A stretch of 33,749 bases of DNA from Paludibacteraceae bacterium (GCA_024401515.1 JAKSKY010000019.1:1-33749); one strand, 5' to 3'. Shown: positions 26,458 to 33,749, numbered from the stretch's first letter. Notes: generated by a model from the sequence alone, not told the origin. Translations and numbers: made by a program.

Positions 26458-26912
26458 GTCTCTTAGAAGAGTGGGTGAGGGGGCTCGTCGACAAAAATGG
26501 GCATCTGGTCCAGTTTTGTTTCTCTTGCGCGTCTGGTTTTGTACTTTTGAAATGCGGGATTTGGCCGCACTGTTGCTTTTATGTGTTTTTAGGATGATGA
26601 TCGTTAAGAAAGATATTTGGAAGCATTTTGAGAAATAGCTTCTTGGTTTACATCATTGTTAATGTGTTGCTTTGCCCAAGACGGCAAAGGTGTGTTTGTC
26701 CGACAATTGTCGCTTTCGGTCTCGGATACGATTGTATACGTAGGCTCGGAAGTGACCTTGTAGGCGAAATTATCCACTCATGAACTTTTGATAATCATGA
26801 TATTGCTACTTAGTGTTTCTTTACAATTGTAGGGGAGTCTCTTTTCCTGTCTGTCAGAGGAAGAGACGAGTGATATGCTATTGTGATAATAGCTTTAATT
26901 CCTAATTGTTGT
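26458..26912. other. Non-coding stretch between two terminators, several small hairpins
   Basis: About 455 bases without a credible gene. A 60-codon frame at 26456-26638 begins inside the terminator and looks random. Small inverted repeats are TGCGG/CCGCA at 26553-26569, CTTTGCC/GGCAAAG at 26670-26689, the self-complementary CGACAATTGTCG at 26701-26712, and GTCTCTT..CCT/AGG-AAGAGAC at 26837-26867. A possible plus-strand promoter is TACTTTTG at 26542-26549 with TTTG at 26515-26518 (spacing 23, a little long). It may hold a small RNA or be a decayed gene; nothing decides this. Confidence 0.4.
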
Positions 26913-26953
26913 AAAAAAAGGAAGGCGTTTGGACTCATGGAATCCAAACGCCT
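26913..26953 (-). terminator. Intrinsic terminator of the xylan-esterase gene
   Basis: AGGCGTTTGGA at 26923-26933 pairs perfectly with TCCAAACGCCT at 26943-26953 (11 bp, 9-base loop). On the minus strand it is followed by TCCTTTTTTTAC. It lies 23 bases beyond the stop codon at 26976. Confidence 0.92.
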
Positions 26954-26975
26954 AACTGTTTATTCGGGGGAAATG

Positions 26976-29273
26976 TTATTGGGTGATGATCACCTTCTTC
27001 ACTTTACCGGATTGATTGCCTTTGAGCAAATATGCGCCCTTGCCGAGAGAAGAGATCTCCTCTGCGCTGATTGCGCCCACCTTTCTGCCTAAAAGGTCGT
27101 AGATGTCGTAGCTGCTGTCGAGGATTACCTCCTCTGTGATCACTTCGATATCGGTGGTGTTGGCTGATTTGAACAACATATAGTCCATATCCACCCAACT
27201 GCCTGTGATGACCAATTTTAGTTCGTGTTTTCCCTCTGTGAGTTGTCCCACCTTAGCGGATACCATCTCGAAGGAGCTCCAATCGCCTGTGTTCGGAACA
27301 CTGATCTCCTCTGAGATGGCCTTGTCGTCCATGTACAATTGGAAAGAGGATCCGTCGCTGCCGGATGCTACTCTAGCTTCCATCGTGTAGGAGTCTGTCT
27401 TCTCCACATTAACGGTGTATTTGATCCATTCACCCTTCTCGGTGTAACCGATAGCCTCGTCGTTCATGTCCACGCCTTCATTTCTTTTGCCGCCATTGCG
27501 GTTCTCGGAATCATTGTCGTTGTAGGCAACGTCTTGGCCACCGTAATCGTACTCCTCCGCCTCTATCTTTCCTGGAATAGGCGCTGGGGTGCCGTTGAAT
27601 GGCGTTTGTGGAACGATGACGATTGGTTTGGAGTTGCACTCTGTGGTGTAACGTCTGACGAACAACCAGATCTCTCTAGTGGTGTTGTAGGCGTCGTTGG
27701 AGTGCCAATGGCCCTTGTTCGGGATGGCGTTCAATACTACGTCCGCGTCGCAATCGCCGCCACTGTAAGTGGTGCGGGTTGCTCCGTTTACGGTGGTCAC
27801 CTTCTTGGTCTTGCAATTATTGTGCTTTTGCCATTTGTCGATAACGGCTTCTGCCCCTGATTGACCACCGCTAGGTTGAAAGTGTACCACGTCGTCCGCT
27901 GTACCGTGGGTGTGGATCAAAGGAACCGCACGTGTGCTTGCGTTGCATGGGTTTCCGAATTGATAGCCTGATACAGGTGCGAAAGCGGCGAAGTAATCAG
28001 GAATTTTGTTCATCGCATGGTAGGTCATCATACCACCCATGGAGAATCCGCTCAAATAGACGCGGCTCTTGTCGATTTTGTAATCTTGAGACATCTTGTC
28101 GATGATGGCGATCAAATACTTGGTGTCCTTGTCTCCACTGATGTCCCATGATTTATTCTCTCCGGAAGGGTAGGCTACCACAAAGTTGGCGGTGTCCGCA
28201 ACTGATTCCCACTTCGCTTGGTTCTTTTGATAGTTGATGTCTTGGTTCATACCATGCATGGAAATCAACAAAGGACGGTGGGAACGAATGTTTTGAGGTG
28301 CATAGACATATACCTGACGTCCATTGACGTAGTAGTTGGTTCCTCCTTTCGCACCAGAGACGGGTTGATTCTCTAGGTCGTTATTGGTTGTGTTATTGTT
28401 ATTATTGGTGTTAGTGTTGCTGCCGCTACCATCTTTGTCAGAGGCTGGCAATAGTTTCAACATCTGCTCCGCATAGCGCTTGCCGAACTCGCGGTAACCC
28501 GCAGCTGTAAAGTGAAAACGGTCTCCATTGCCCATGCCTTCCAAGTTCTTGGAAGAGATGACGTATGAGTTCTTGATGACACTAGGCATCTTGGCGATAA
28601 CACCATTGTGACCGTTGCAAGCACCGTCTTGACGGGTTTCTCCCACCAACAAAGGAACATCCGCCGCGTTCAATCCTAGTTGACTCAACAATTTGTCGTA
28701 GATAGCCTTAACACGGTTCGGCCAATCTTGTTGCATGTTGTTGGTCTCTCCTTGGTGCAACAAAATTCCCTTGATGACGCCATCTTTTTGCGCCATCTTT
28801 GCGCACTCGAGCAATCTTTTGTAACCGTTGTTGTTGTAGTATGCTGCCAAATTCTTGAACCAGGTAGCCTCTCCCGCCACGTAGGATTCTGCCTTATCCT
28901 CTTCGAACAATTTAATGTCAGCGCCACCGACAGCGACGACTACCACACCTACCTTGATGTTGGAGTTCAAGTTTTGAACCAGCGTGCGGCCGAAATAATC
29001 GGTTGGGCCAAGGCCGGATGAGCAGTGCGCCAAAGGTGGCGTTGCGGTGTACCACTTGCCGAGTTGGCGTTGTCCGCAGTTGGCTGTGGACATCATCTGA
29101 AAACGGCTGTCGCAAGTTCGGTCTTGGCTCTCGGGTTGAGCGGCTCCCTCCATGTTGGATTGTCCGAAACATAGATAAATGTGGAAATTTGGATCTGGGT
29201 CCGCCATGGCAAGGAAACAATTTCCAAGCAAAGCGAACAACACACTTAAAATGGTAAGTTTTGTGTTTTTCAT
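26976..29273 (-). CDS. Multidomain acetyl-xylan/feruloyl esterase: CE6-CE1-CBM6 with T9SS tail
   Basis: A 765-residue secreted enzyme that should remove ester side groups from plant xylan. After a signal peptide (1-24) comes a CE6/SASA-type SGNH esterase (about 28-276), with the nucleophile S39 in FGQSN, the HQGET motif at 173-177 and D251/H254 in DRFHFTAAGY. An Asn/Thr/Ser-rich linker (280-302) joins it to a CE1/feruloyl-esterase-like alpha/beta hydrolase (about 310-545), with S411 in GFSMGG, D460 or D461 in HGTADD, and a His at 522 or 524 in KGHWH. A CBM6 carbohydrate-binding module follows (about 568-703, starting GKIEAEEYDYGG). The end (about 720-765: YDIYDLLGRKVG, GAYLLKG, KKVIIT) is a T9SS sorting domain. 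The gene stands alone, with a terminator behind it. Confidence 0.93.
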   Translation of the reverse strand: MKNTKLTILSVLFALLGNCFLAMADPDPNFHIYLCFGQSNMEGAAQPESQDRTCDSRFQMMSTANCGQRQLGKWYTATPPLAHCSSGLGPTDYFGRTLVQNLNSNIKVGVVVVAVGGADIKLFEEDKAESYVAGEATWFKNLAAYYNNNGYKRLLECAKMAQKDGVIKGILLHQGETNNMQQDWPNRVKAIYDKLLSQLGLNAADVPLLVGETRQDGACNGHNGVIAKMPSVIKNSYVISSKNLEGMGNGDRFHFTAAGYREFGKRYAEQMLKLLPASDKDGSGSNTNTNNNNNTTNNDLENQPVSGAKGGTNYYVNGRQVYVYAPQNIRSHRPLLISMHGMNQDINYQKNQAKWESVADTANFVVAYPSGENKSWDISGDKDTKYLIAIIDKMSQDYKIDKSRVYLSGFSMGGMMTYHAMNKIPDYFAAFAPVSGYQFGNPCNASTRAVPLIHTHGTADDVVHFQPSGGQSGAEAVIDKWQKHNNCKTKKVTTVNGATRTTYSGGDCDADVVLNAIPNKGHWHSNDAYNTTREIWLFVRRYTTECNSKPIVIVPQTPFNGTPAPIPGKIEAEEYDYGGQDVAYNDNDSENRNGGKRNEGVDMNDEAIGYTEKGEWIKYTVNVEKTDSYTMEARVASGSDGSSFQLYMDDKAISEEISVPNTGDWSSFEMVSAKVGQLTEGKHELKLVITGSWVDMDYMLFKSANTTDIEVITEEVILDSSYDIYDLLGRKVGAISAEEISSLGKGAYLLKGNQSGKVKKVIITQ

Positions 29274-29587
29274 AAAATTGTGTTTTTCAAAACATTAATT
29301 GACAATATGAATTTTTCGCTAAAGTAGGATTTTTTGGGAGTGGGGGTTTGTAATATTGTGTCATAATCGTCCTCTTATGGGAATTTTGGCGCGATTGAGC
29401 CATAAGTCCTATTTTTTGAGCCGATATTATCTGTTGGTTTTTATTGTGGGATTTACCTTTGTAATGCTTTGAGGAGAGAATATAATCTTTCAATCATGAG
29501 GTATTTTATTTTGCGATAGTGTGGAATGAGTCCATATATACTCTCCGAAATTTGAAATTTGAATAACAGTTTTTCATCTATAACGAA
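29274..29587. other. Intergenic region upstream of the xylan-esterase gene
   Basis: About 310 AT-rich bases with no credible gene. One plus-strand match to TAnnTTTG, TACCTTTG at 29454-29461, lacks a proper -33 box but could start the transcript that ends at 29725. A minus-strand promoter for the esterase gene is not obvious; TACTTTAG (plus 29321-29328) is a one-base variant of the -7 box. GACAATAT at 29301 and ATATTGT at 29353 are distant inverted copies of unknown meaning. Confidence 0.35.
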
Positions 29588-29725
29588 ACATTGTGGTTAT
29601 GTGCGAATAAGGCCCTCGTAATCCAAGCACCTGTTGAAGGCGGAAAAGGGTATGAGGTGATTACAATGTGTTTTTAGCGTAATATGTGTTTTTGAACCGC
29701 TGTCCTAACCGGACGGCGGTTTTTT
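29588..29725 (+). ncRNA. Candidate structured small RNA or leader ending in an orphan terminator
   Basis: A strong plus-strand terminator (29695-29725) has no plus-strand gene before it, so some RNA must end here. In front of it the sequence can fold: ACATTGT at 29588-29594 with ACAATGT at 29663-29669, and GTAAT..CACCT at 29618-29632 with AGGTGATTAC at 29655-29664 (a 5-base bulge, and 2 bases shared with the first stem). It does not match tmRNA, RNase P, SRP, 6S or any riboswitch I know by eye. The 5' end is a guess from the outer stem. A 28-codon open frame starting at TTG 29591 also lies inside. Confidence 0.4.
29695..29725 (+). terminator. Orphan intrinsic terminator upstream of the symporter gene
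   Basis: AACCGCTGTCC at 29695-29705 pairs with GGACGGCGGTT at 29711-29721 (11 bp, one T-G wobble, TAACC loop), followed by TTTTTT to 29725. There is no T run on the minus strand, so it acts only in the plus direction. It lies about 100 bases before the symporter start. Confidence 0.87.
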
Positions 29726-29764
29726 ATTTGCATAATGGAGCCCATATGAACTTTGAAGTTTCAT

Positions 29765-29799
29765 TTTGTGCGGGATTTGATCAAATAGTTGTATTTTTG
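29765..29799 (+). promoter_or_regulatory. Candidate promoter of the symporter gene (TTTG-N23-TATTTTTG)
   Basis: The -7 box TATTTTTG at 29792-29799 fits TAnnTTTG, with a TTTG at 29765-29768. The spacing of 23 is slightly longer than the usual 19-21. Transcription would begin near 29805, between the orphan terminator and the TTG start at 29827. Confidence 0.5.
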
Positions 29800-29826
29800 C
29801 ATATAATTAACCGAGAAAATATAACA

Positions 29827-31341
29827 TTGGAAACATTAGAACAGATAATCAAAGAGGTTAGTGGATTGTTATGGGGATGGCCCCTTATTCTCCTGTTGGT
29901 GGGTACCCATATCTATTTGACCTATATCCTCCATATTCCACAACGTCATATTGTTAAGGCCATAAAACTGACTTTCTCCAAAGAGAAGGGAACCACGGGT
30001 GATGTGAGTGCCTTTAGCGCTTTGGCCACGGCCTTGGCCGCCACAATCGGTACGGGTAATTTGGTGGGCGTAGGTACGGCCATCGCTTTGGGAGGCCCTG
30101 GCGCAGTCTTCTGGTGTTGGATCACTGGTGTGTTGGGTATGGCCACTAAATATAGTGAAGGACTTTTGGCGGTGCGTTTCAGGGTGAAAACCTCCAATGG
30201 AGAGATGTTGGGAGGTCCGATGTATGCCTTGGAGCGTGGTTTGGGTATGAAATGGCTTGCCGTTCTCTTTTGTGTCTTCACGGCGCTTGCCTCTTTTGGT
30301 ATCGGTAACATGGTGCAGGCCAATGCGGTGGCTGATGTGATGAATACCGAGCTTGGCATTGGATCCTCAACGACCGGTGCTGTCATCGCCTTGATGGTAG
30401 GTGCGGTGATGTTGGGCGGAGTGAAGAGCCTCTCTCAAGTTTGCGGCTTTTTGGTCCCTTTCATGGCTATCTTTTACATATTAGGATGTTTGTATATTTT
30501 GTGCTGCAACCATGCCCATATCTTCCCTGCTTTAAATATGATCCTATCGTCGGCCTTCCATCCCGAATCTGTGGGTGGTGGTGCTGTGGGAGGTGCGCTT
30601 TTGATTACCATCCGTTATGGTGTGGCCCGCGGATTGTTCTCTAATGAGTCGGGAATGGGTTCCGCTCCGATTGTGGCGGCTGCCGCAAAATCCAAGAATC
30701 CCGTCAGACAGGCATTGGTATCCATGACGGGTACATTTTGGGATACGGTAGTGATTTGCGCCATCACGGGTATTGTTTTGGTTAGCTGTATGCACGCCAA
30801 CCCTGACATGGTTTGCCAAGAGGGGCCAGGTATGATGCGCGCGGCTTTCGAAACCATACCTTTCGTCGGACCTTTGGTCTTGGTGGTAGGATTGGCTACT
30901 TTCGCTTTCTCCACGATTTTGGGATGGTCCTATTATGGCGAGAAGGCGGTAGAGTATTTAGGCGGCAAGAAGGCTTGCATTTACTATCGTATCGTCTTTG
31001 TTGTCATGGTTTATTTCGGATCGGTCTTCTCTTTGAGCGCCGTCTGGAATTTTGCGGATATTATGAATGGTTTGATGGCCATCCCGAACCTGATCTCTTT
31101 GTTGTTCCTTTCTAAACTTTTGGTAAAGGAGACCGATTATTACCTTTGGCAGTTGAATCTGGACAAGGAGTACAATTCGGAAATTGATCTTTCCCAATTG
31201 GAGAGGGAACGTCAGTTGAGAACTAGAACCCGCAAGAATGAAGAGAAAAACCGCGCTTATGCGCAGAACTATTCCAAAGGCAAACAACGTGGTTGGAATA
31301 GCCGTTTTACTCGGAATAATATAGGTCCGAGAAGTCGTTAA
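29827..31341 (+). CDS. Alanine/glycine:cation symporter (AGCS family)
   Basis: Inner-membrane symporter taking up alanine or glycine with Na+ or H+; the cation cannot be told from sequence. It has about ten hydrophobic helices and the family motifs ATALAATIGTGNLVGVGTAI, GGPMYALERG and GLFSNESGMGSAPIVAAAA. The C-terminus is an unusual hydrophilic tail of about 55 residues rich in Arg, Lys and Asn (about 450-504). The reading frame stays open upstream to GTG 29686 and includes ATG 29746, but those starts would place the orphan terminator or the candidate promoter inside the gene. The encoded sequence ETLEQIIKEVSGLLWGWP aligns with the normal family N-terminus, so TTG 29827 is chosen, giving 504 residues. 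The start is the least certain part. Confidence 0.87.
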   Translation: METLEQIIKEVSGLLWGWPLILLLVGTHIYLTYILHIPQRHIVKAIKLTFSKEKGTTGDVSAFSALATALAATIGTGNLVGVGTAIALGGPGAVFWCWITGVLGMATKYSEGLLAVRFRVKTSNGEMLGGPMYALERGLGMKWLAVLFCVFTALASFGIGNMVQANAVADVMNTELGIGSSTTGAVIALMVGAVMLGGVKSLSQVCGFLVPFMAIFYILGCLYILCCNHAHIFPALNMILSSAFHPESVGGGAVGGALLITIRYGVARGLFSNESGMGSAPIVAAAAKSKNPVRQALVSMTGTFWDTVVICAITGIVLVSCMHANPDMVCQEGPGMMRAAFETIPFVGPLVLVVGLATFAFSTILGWSYYGEKAVEYLGGKKACIYYRIVFVVMVYFGSVFSLSAVWNFADIMNGLMAIPNLISLLFLSKLLVKETDYYLWQLNLDKEYNSEIDLSQLERERQLRTRTRKNEEKNRAYAQNYSKGKQRGWNSRFTRNNIGPRSR

Positions 31342-31367
31342 GCAGACAATCGAAAAGAATTGTCTGC
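31342..31367. terminator. Hairpin between the symporter and HIRAN genes
   Basis: GCAGACAAT at 31342-31350 pairs perfectly with ATTGTCTGC at 31359-31367 (9 bp, 8-base loop), directly after the symporter stop. No strong T tract follows on either strand (CTAACGG on plus), so it is a weak terminator or a 3'-end-protecting hairpin. Confidence 0.5.
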
Positions 31368-31379
31368 CTAACGGATGAA

Positions 31380-31730
31380 TTATTCTCTCTTTTTTACCTG
31401 TAAAGTGATACGGATCTGTCTTTCGTAGTGTTCGTGCGGATTGATTTGACTGATCCTACATTCGAAAATATCACCCCAACCCATATCCATTAACACGGCC
31501 AGTTGGCTGTTGTGCGCGCTTGGAATGTATCCGAGCTTATACTCTCTTTGGGTGGTTGGATCCACGTATTTCAAAAGAATCGCTTCGTGGTCGTATTTGT
31601 TGTCTGGGTCACGTTCCAAGGCTAATTCAGTGCCTATTTCCAATAAATTCCACGCTTCATTAGCGTCGTAGTATTGGCGACCCGCCAAGTGACATTCCAT
31701 GAAAAATAATTTCTTCGTTTCCATAATCAT
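31380..31730 (-). CDS. Stand-alone HIRAN-domain protein
   Basis: A small protein of 116 residues that is essentially one HIRAN domain. Characteristic positions are FFMECHLAGRQYYDA near the start, LALERDPDNKYDHEAI in the middle, and LGYIPSAHNSQLAVLMDMG. HIRAN domains, best known from HLTF and Rad5, bind 3' ends of single-stranded DNA and are usually fused to helicases or nucleases. Here no partner is fused or adjacent, so the function is open; binding to damaged DNA or stalled forks is inferred. An alternative start is the ATG two codons downstream (31724). It converges on the symporter gene and is divergent from the SanA-like gene. Confidence 0.88.
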   Translation of the reverse strand: MIMETKKLFFMECHLAGRQYYDANEAWNLLEIGTELALERDPDNKYDHEAILLKYVDPTTQREYKLGYIPSAHNSQLAVLMDMGWGDIFECRISQINPHEHYERQIRITLQVKKRE

Positions 31731-31825
31731 TCAGTTTTAATAGTTATGTATGGCAAAGAAACATCCAAGGTGTGCCTAAATCGTGCATTGGTTAGACTTG
31801 GTTGTTAAATAAATTAAAATGAAGG

Positions 31826-31853
31826 TTTGGTTACGCCTAATCTATTATCTTCG
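31826..31853 (+). promoter_or_regulatory. Candidate promoter of the SanA-like gene
   Basis: TTTG at 31826-31829 and TATCTTCG at 31846-31853 (one base from TAnnTTTG) are separated by 16 bases, shorter than usual. The ATG at 31871 is 18 bases downstream. Confidence 0.35.
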
Positions 31854-31870
31854 CGGAAACAGATTATTGT

Positions 31871-32509
31871 ATGAAGAAGATATTTTTCATAGCGCTCCCT
31901 TTGTTGCTTTTATTGGCGATTGTGGCGATGTTCGTCTGTAATCGTATGGTGACACGTTATGCGGAAGGAAGGTGTTATGATGATGTGTCGACGATTCCTT
32001 ACAATAAAGTGGGGCTGCTCCTTGGAACTTCGCCTTGGGTGAGAAGTGGTAAAAATAATGCCTATTACGATTACCGTATAGCCGCGACTGTGGCGCTTTT
32101 TAAGGCAGGAAAGATAGATTATGTGTTGGTGAGTGGAGACAATCGGAAAAACAATTATAATGAGCCTGAAATGATGAAGAAGTCATTGATGGCGCAGGGG
32201 ATTCCCCAAGAAAGGATTGTTCTCGATTATGCGGGCTTCAGAACCTTGGATTCGGTCGTTCGGGCCAATAAGGTTTTCGGACAATCCTCTTTTACCGTCA
32301 TCTCCCAAAGATTTCATAATGAAAGGGCGCTCTATTTGGCGAAGCATTTTGGCCTCGACGCCATCGCGATGAACGCCAAGGATCCGTCTGCCTATTATGG
32401 GTTCAAAACCCTTGCCCGTGAGAAGTTGGCAAGAGTGAAACTTTTTGTCGATTTGTTAATTGGGAAACAGCCTAAGTTCTTGGGCGATAAGATCACGATA
32501 GGGGAGTAA
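31871..32509 (+). CDS. sanA: SanA/YdcF-type DUF218 envelope protein
   Basis: A 212-residue inner-membrane-anchored protein of the DUF218 family. One N-terminal transmembrane helix (about 4-23) is followed by the domain with VGLLLGTSPWVRSG, YYDYRIAATVALFKAGKIDYVLVSGDN, the GIPQERIVLDYAGFRTLDSVVRA motif and SQRFHNERALYLAKHFG. In E. coli SanA affects envelope barrier function and vancomycin sensitivity at high temperature; the biochemical activity is not settled. It is a single gene with its own candidate promoter, and its TAA stop lies within the left arm and loop of its terminator. Confidence 0.88.
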   Translation: MKKIFFIALPLLLLLAIVAMFVCNRMVTRYAEGRCYDDVSTIPYNKVGLLLGTSPWVRSGKNNAYYDYRIAATVALFKAGKIDYVLVSGDNRKNNYNEPEMMKKSLMAQGIPQERIVLDYAGFRTLDSVVRANKVFGQSSFTVISQRFHNERALYLAKHFGLDAIAMNAKDPSAYYGFKTLAREKLARVKLFVDLLIGKQPKFLGDKITIGE

Positions 32510-32523
32510 TCGCTGTACTCCCC
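32501..32523 (+). terminator. Terminator overlapping the sanA stop codon
   Basis: GGGGAGTA at 32501-32508 pairs perfectly with TACTCCCC at 32516-32523 (8 bp, 7-base loop). The TAA stop at 32507-32509 is part of it. Downstream sequence is T-rich (GAAGTTCTTAG, then ATTTATTTTG) but lacks a tight T run. Confidence 0.65.
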
Positions 32524-32552
32524 GAAGTTCTTAGTTAATCATTTATTTTGTT

Positions 32553-32590
32553 ATATAAAAGAAAGGCGTGGCAACCATGTTACCACGCCT
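32553..32590 (-). terminator. Intrinsic terminator of the ddh gene
   Basis: AGGCGTGG at 32564-32571 pairs with CCACGCCT at 32583-32590, and the inner AAC/GTT extends the stem past one mismatch. On the minus strand TTCTTTTATATAA follows. It is located about 25 bases beyond the ddh stop. Confidence 0.85.
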
Positions 32591-32613
32591 GGGTCTTTCG
32601 ACTATATGTAGTC

Positions 32614-33510
32614 TTAAACTAAACTTCTAACCAAAGTTTCTCTGTCACCTGCCAACAAATCCATAGGAGCGATCTCTGGCAAAGTGTAGCAACCAGGACG
32701 TTGTTTAACAACCGCACGAGCGCATGAAGTCAAGACTTGAGCAGTCAATGCAGGGTTGTTGATGTGCATACGGTACTCGAACAATTGGTTTTGAGTCTTA
32801 CCAGAGACACCCTTACGCTCGATCAATACACCGTGACCCATATCCTTGCAGTCGTCCACGCTGTTTACAGGAATTACGTGAAGTTCATCGTGCGCGAAGT
32901 AGTCGTCAGCCTTCAACTCAGCGTAAACTTGCTCAGCTGTGTAGCCCTCTTCCAACTCAACGTAAACCATACGGCTGTGGATGCTTTGTCCCTTAGGGAT
33001 AGTCATTGAAAGGGCATTCTTAACACCCTTCTTGCCACGAGCCACTACTGAGTGACCCATACTCATACCAGGACCGAAGTTGGTGTAAGTCAATCCCTTA
33101 GGAGCCATAGCCATCAAAAGTGTACGGATAACAGAATCTGTTCCTGGATCCCAACCTGCTGAGATGATGGAAGCGACATTGTACTTCTTTGCCTCTGCGT
33201 CCAATGATTGACGAAGGTTCCAAACCTCCCCGTGGATGTCGAAGCTATCAACTGTGTAGATGCCCTTAGCCAAGATGCTCTTAGCAACCTCAGGGATGTT
33301 TCTTGTTGGACTACAAAGAATAGCTACGTCCACCTTGCCCAATTCGTCGATGTTAGAAACTACCTTTACGGCAGCCAACTCAGCTGGCTTAGAGGATGCG
33401 TCGCGACGTACAACACCTACCAATTCCATGTCCGGTGCTGCTTGAACCGCCTCTACGCTGAAGCGACCGATGTTGCCATATCCGACAACCGCAACTTTTA
33501 ATTTTTCCAT
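32614..33510 (-). CDS. ddh: meso-Diaminopimelate D-dehydrogenase
   Basis: NADPH-dependent enzyme that aminates tetrahydrodipicolinate with ammonia to meso-DAP in one step, a shortcut for lysine and peptidoglycan precursor synthesis. It has 298 residues, near the family norm. The Rossmann motif VAVVGYGNIGR (about 6-16), CSPTRNIPEVA, SAGWDPGTDSVIR (117-129) and GPGMSMGHS (146-154) are the recognisable family blocks. It stands between two terminators as a single gene, downstream of glutamate dehydrogenase on the same strand. Both enzymes fix ammonia into a keto compound using NAD(P)H. Confidence 0.96.
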   Translation of the reverse strand: MEKLKVAVVGYGNIGRFSVEAVQAAPDMELVGVVRRDASSKPAELAAVKVVSNIDELGKVDVAILCSPTRNIPEVAKSILAKGIYTVDSFDIHGEVWNLRQSLDAEAKKYNVASIISAGWDPGTDSVIRTLLMAMAPKGLTYTNFGPGMSMGHSVVARGKKGVKNALSMTIPKGQSIHSRMVYVELEEGYTAEQVYAELKADDYFAHDELHVIPVNSVDDCKDMGHGVLIERKGVSGKTQNQLFEYRMHINNPALTAQVLTSCARAVVKQRPGCYTLPEIAPMDLLAGDRETLVRSLV

Positions 33511-33530
33511 TGTGATATATATTTTTTATT

Positions 33531-33573
33531 GTTTTAAAAAAAGTCCCCGATGTAGGAACAACGGGGACTTTTT
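33531..33573 (-). terminator. Intrinsic terminator of gdhA
   Basis: AAAAAGTCCCCG at 33538-33549 pairs perfectly with CGGGGACTTTTT at 33562-33573 (12 bp, 12-base loop). On the minus strand further T residues and then AAAACAATAAAAA follow. It separates gdhA from ddh. Confidence 0.9.
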
Positions 33574-33591
33574 CCTTATGTTGTCTAGTTA

Positions 33592-33749
<158 letters not shown>

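Noticed and set aside
26456-26638. 60-codon frame that could be a small protein
   Set aside because: It begins inside the T run of a terminator, has no promoter or start signal at a sensible distance, and its composition looks random.
29287-29493. 68-codon minus-strand frame upstream of the xylan-esterase gene
   Set aside because: Low-complexity, AT-driven codons, no recognisable motif, and no start signal; treated as intergenic.
29611-29677. Possible known riboswitch or SRP RNA before the symporter
   Set aside because: None of the conserved cores I know (glycine, SAM, TPP, cobalamin, FMN, fluoride, SRP tetraloop region, RNase P, tmRNA) is present, so no known class is claimed.
29686-29826. 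Upstream extension of the symporter gene to GTG 29686 or ATG 29746
   Set aside because: The extension contains a strong terminator and a promoter box, and adds residues absent from the family; TTG 29827 matches the normal N-terminus.

Overview
The window looks like chromosomal core DNA from a Bacteroidales bacterium, probably a gut or rumen lineage. The signs are: several candidate promoters of the Bacteroidetes type (TTTG about 20 bases upstream of TAnnTTTG); an almost complete lack of Shine-Dalgarno sequences, with one striking exception; two secreted enzymes with C-terminal type IX secretion (T9SS) sorting domains; a gingipain-like C25 protease; and a meso-DAP dehydrogenase next to glutamate dehydrogenase. 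I see no transposase, integrase, phage structural operon, tRNA or CRISPR array.

Layout. 1-850 is the end of an rRNA operon: the 3' part of the 23S gene, the 5S gene and a strong terminator. 946-9629 (+) holds a membrane-anchored GT51 peptidoglycan glycosyltransferase overlapping a bifunctional NAD(P)HX repair enzyme, then a three-gene unit of RNase R, a YD-repeat-like lipoprotein and an ABC-F ATPase. 9630-13203 (-) holds a lipoprotein DNA/RNA endonuclease, an OmpP1/FadL-like outer-membrane protein, and an exported protein with a His/Tyr/Trp-rich middle and a Ser/Arg-rich tail. 13387-21233 (+) holds PrmA, a Pif1/RecD-like helicase with a RecQ-like C-terminus, an S66 LD-carboxypeptidase lipoprotein, RadA and an exported TPR protein. 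21267-22307 (-) is an NlpC/P60-LysM cell-wall hydrolase.

22592-29273 is the most accessory-looking part. It has a gingipain-like protease with a T9SS tail, an exported protein with an S74-chaperone-like end, a terminator-bounded stretch of about 450 bases with no credible gene, and a CE6-CE1-CBM6-T9SS xylan-esterase fusion on the minus strand. 29274-29826 is non-coding. It contains a good intrinsic terminator on the + strand with no + strand gene in front of it, so it probably encodes a small RNA or a regulated leader. The last part holds an alanine/glycine:cation symporter, a stand-alone HIRAN protein (-), a SanA-like protein, meso-DAP dehydrogenase (-) and the 3' end of glutamate dehydrogenase (-, cut by the window edge).

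Cell-envelope functions recur: glycan polymerisation, muropeptide trimming, wall hydrolysis, DAP synthesis, SanA, outer-membrane export and T9SS cargo. I found no clear new defence system or mobile system. The best candidates for something undescribed are the orphan-terminator RNA at 29588-29725, the Ser/His-rich exported protein with its operator-like promoter, and the empty region at 26458-26912.
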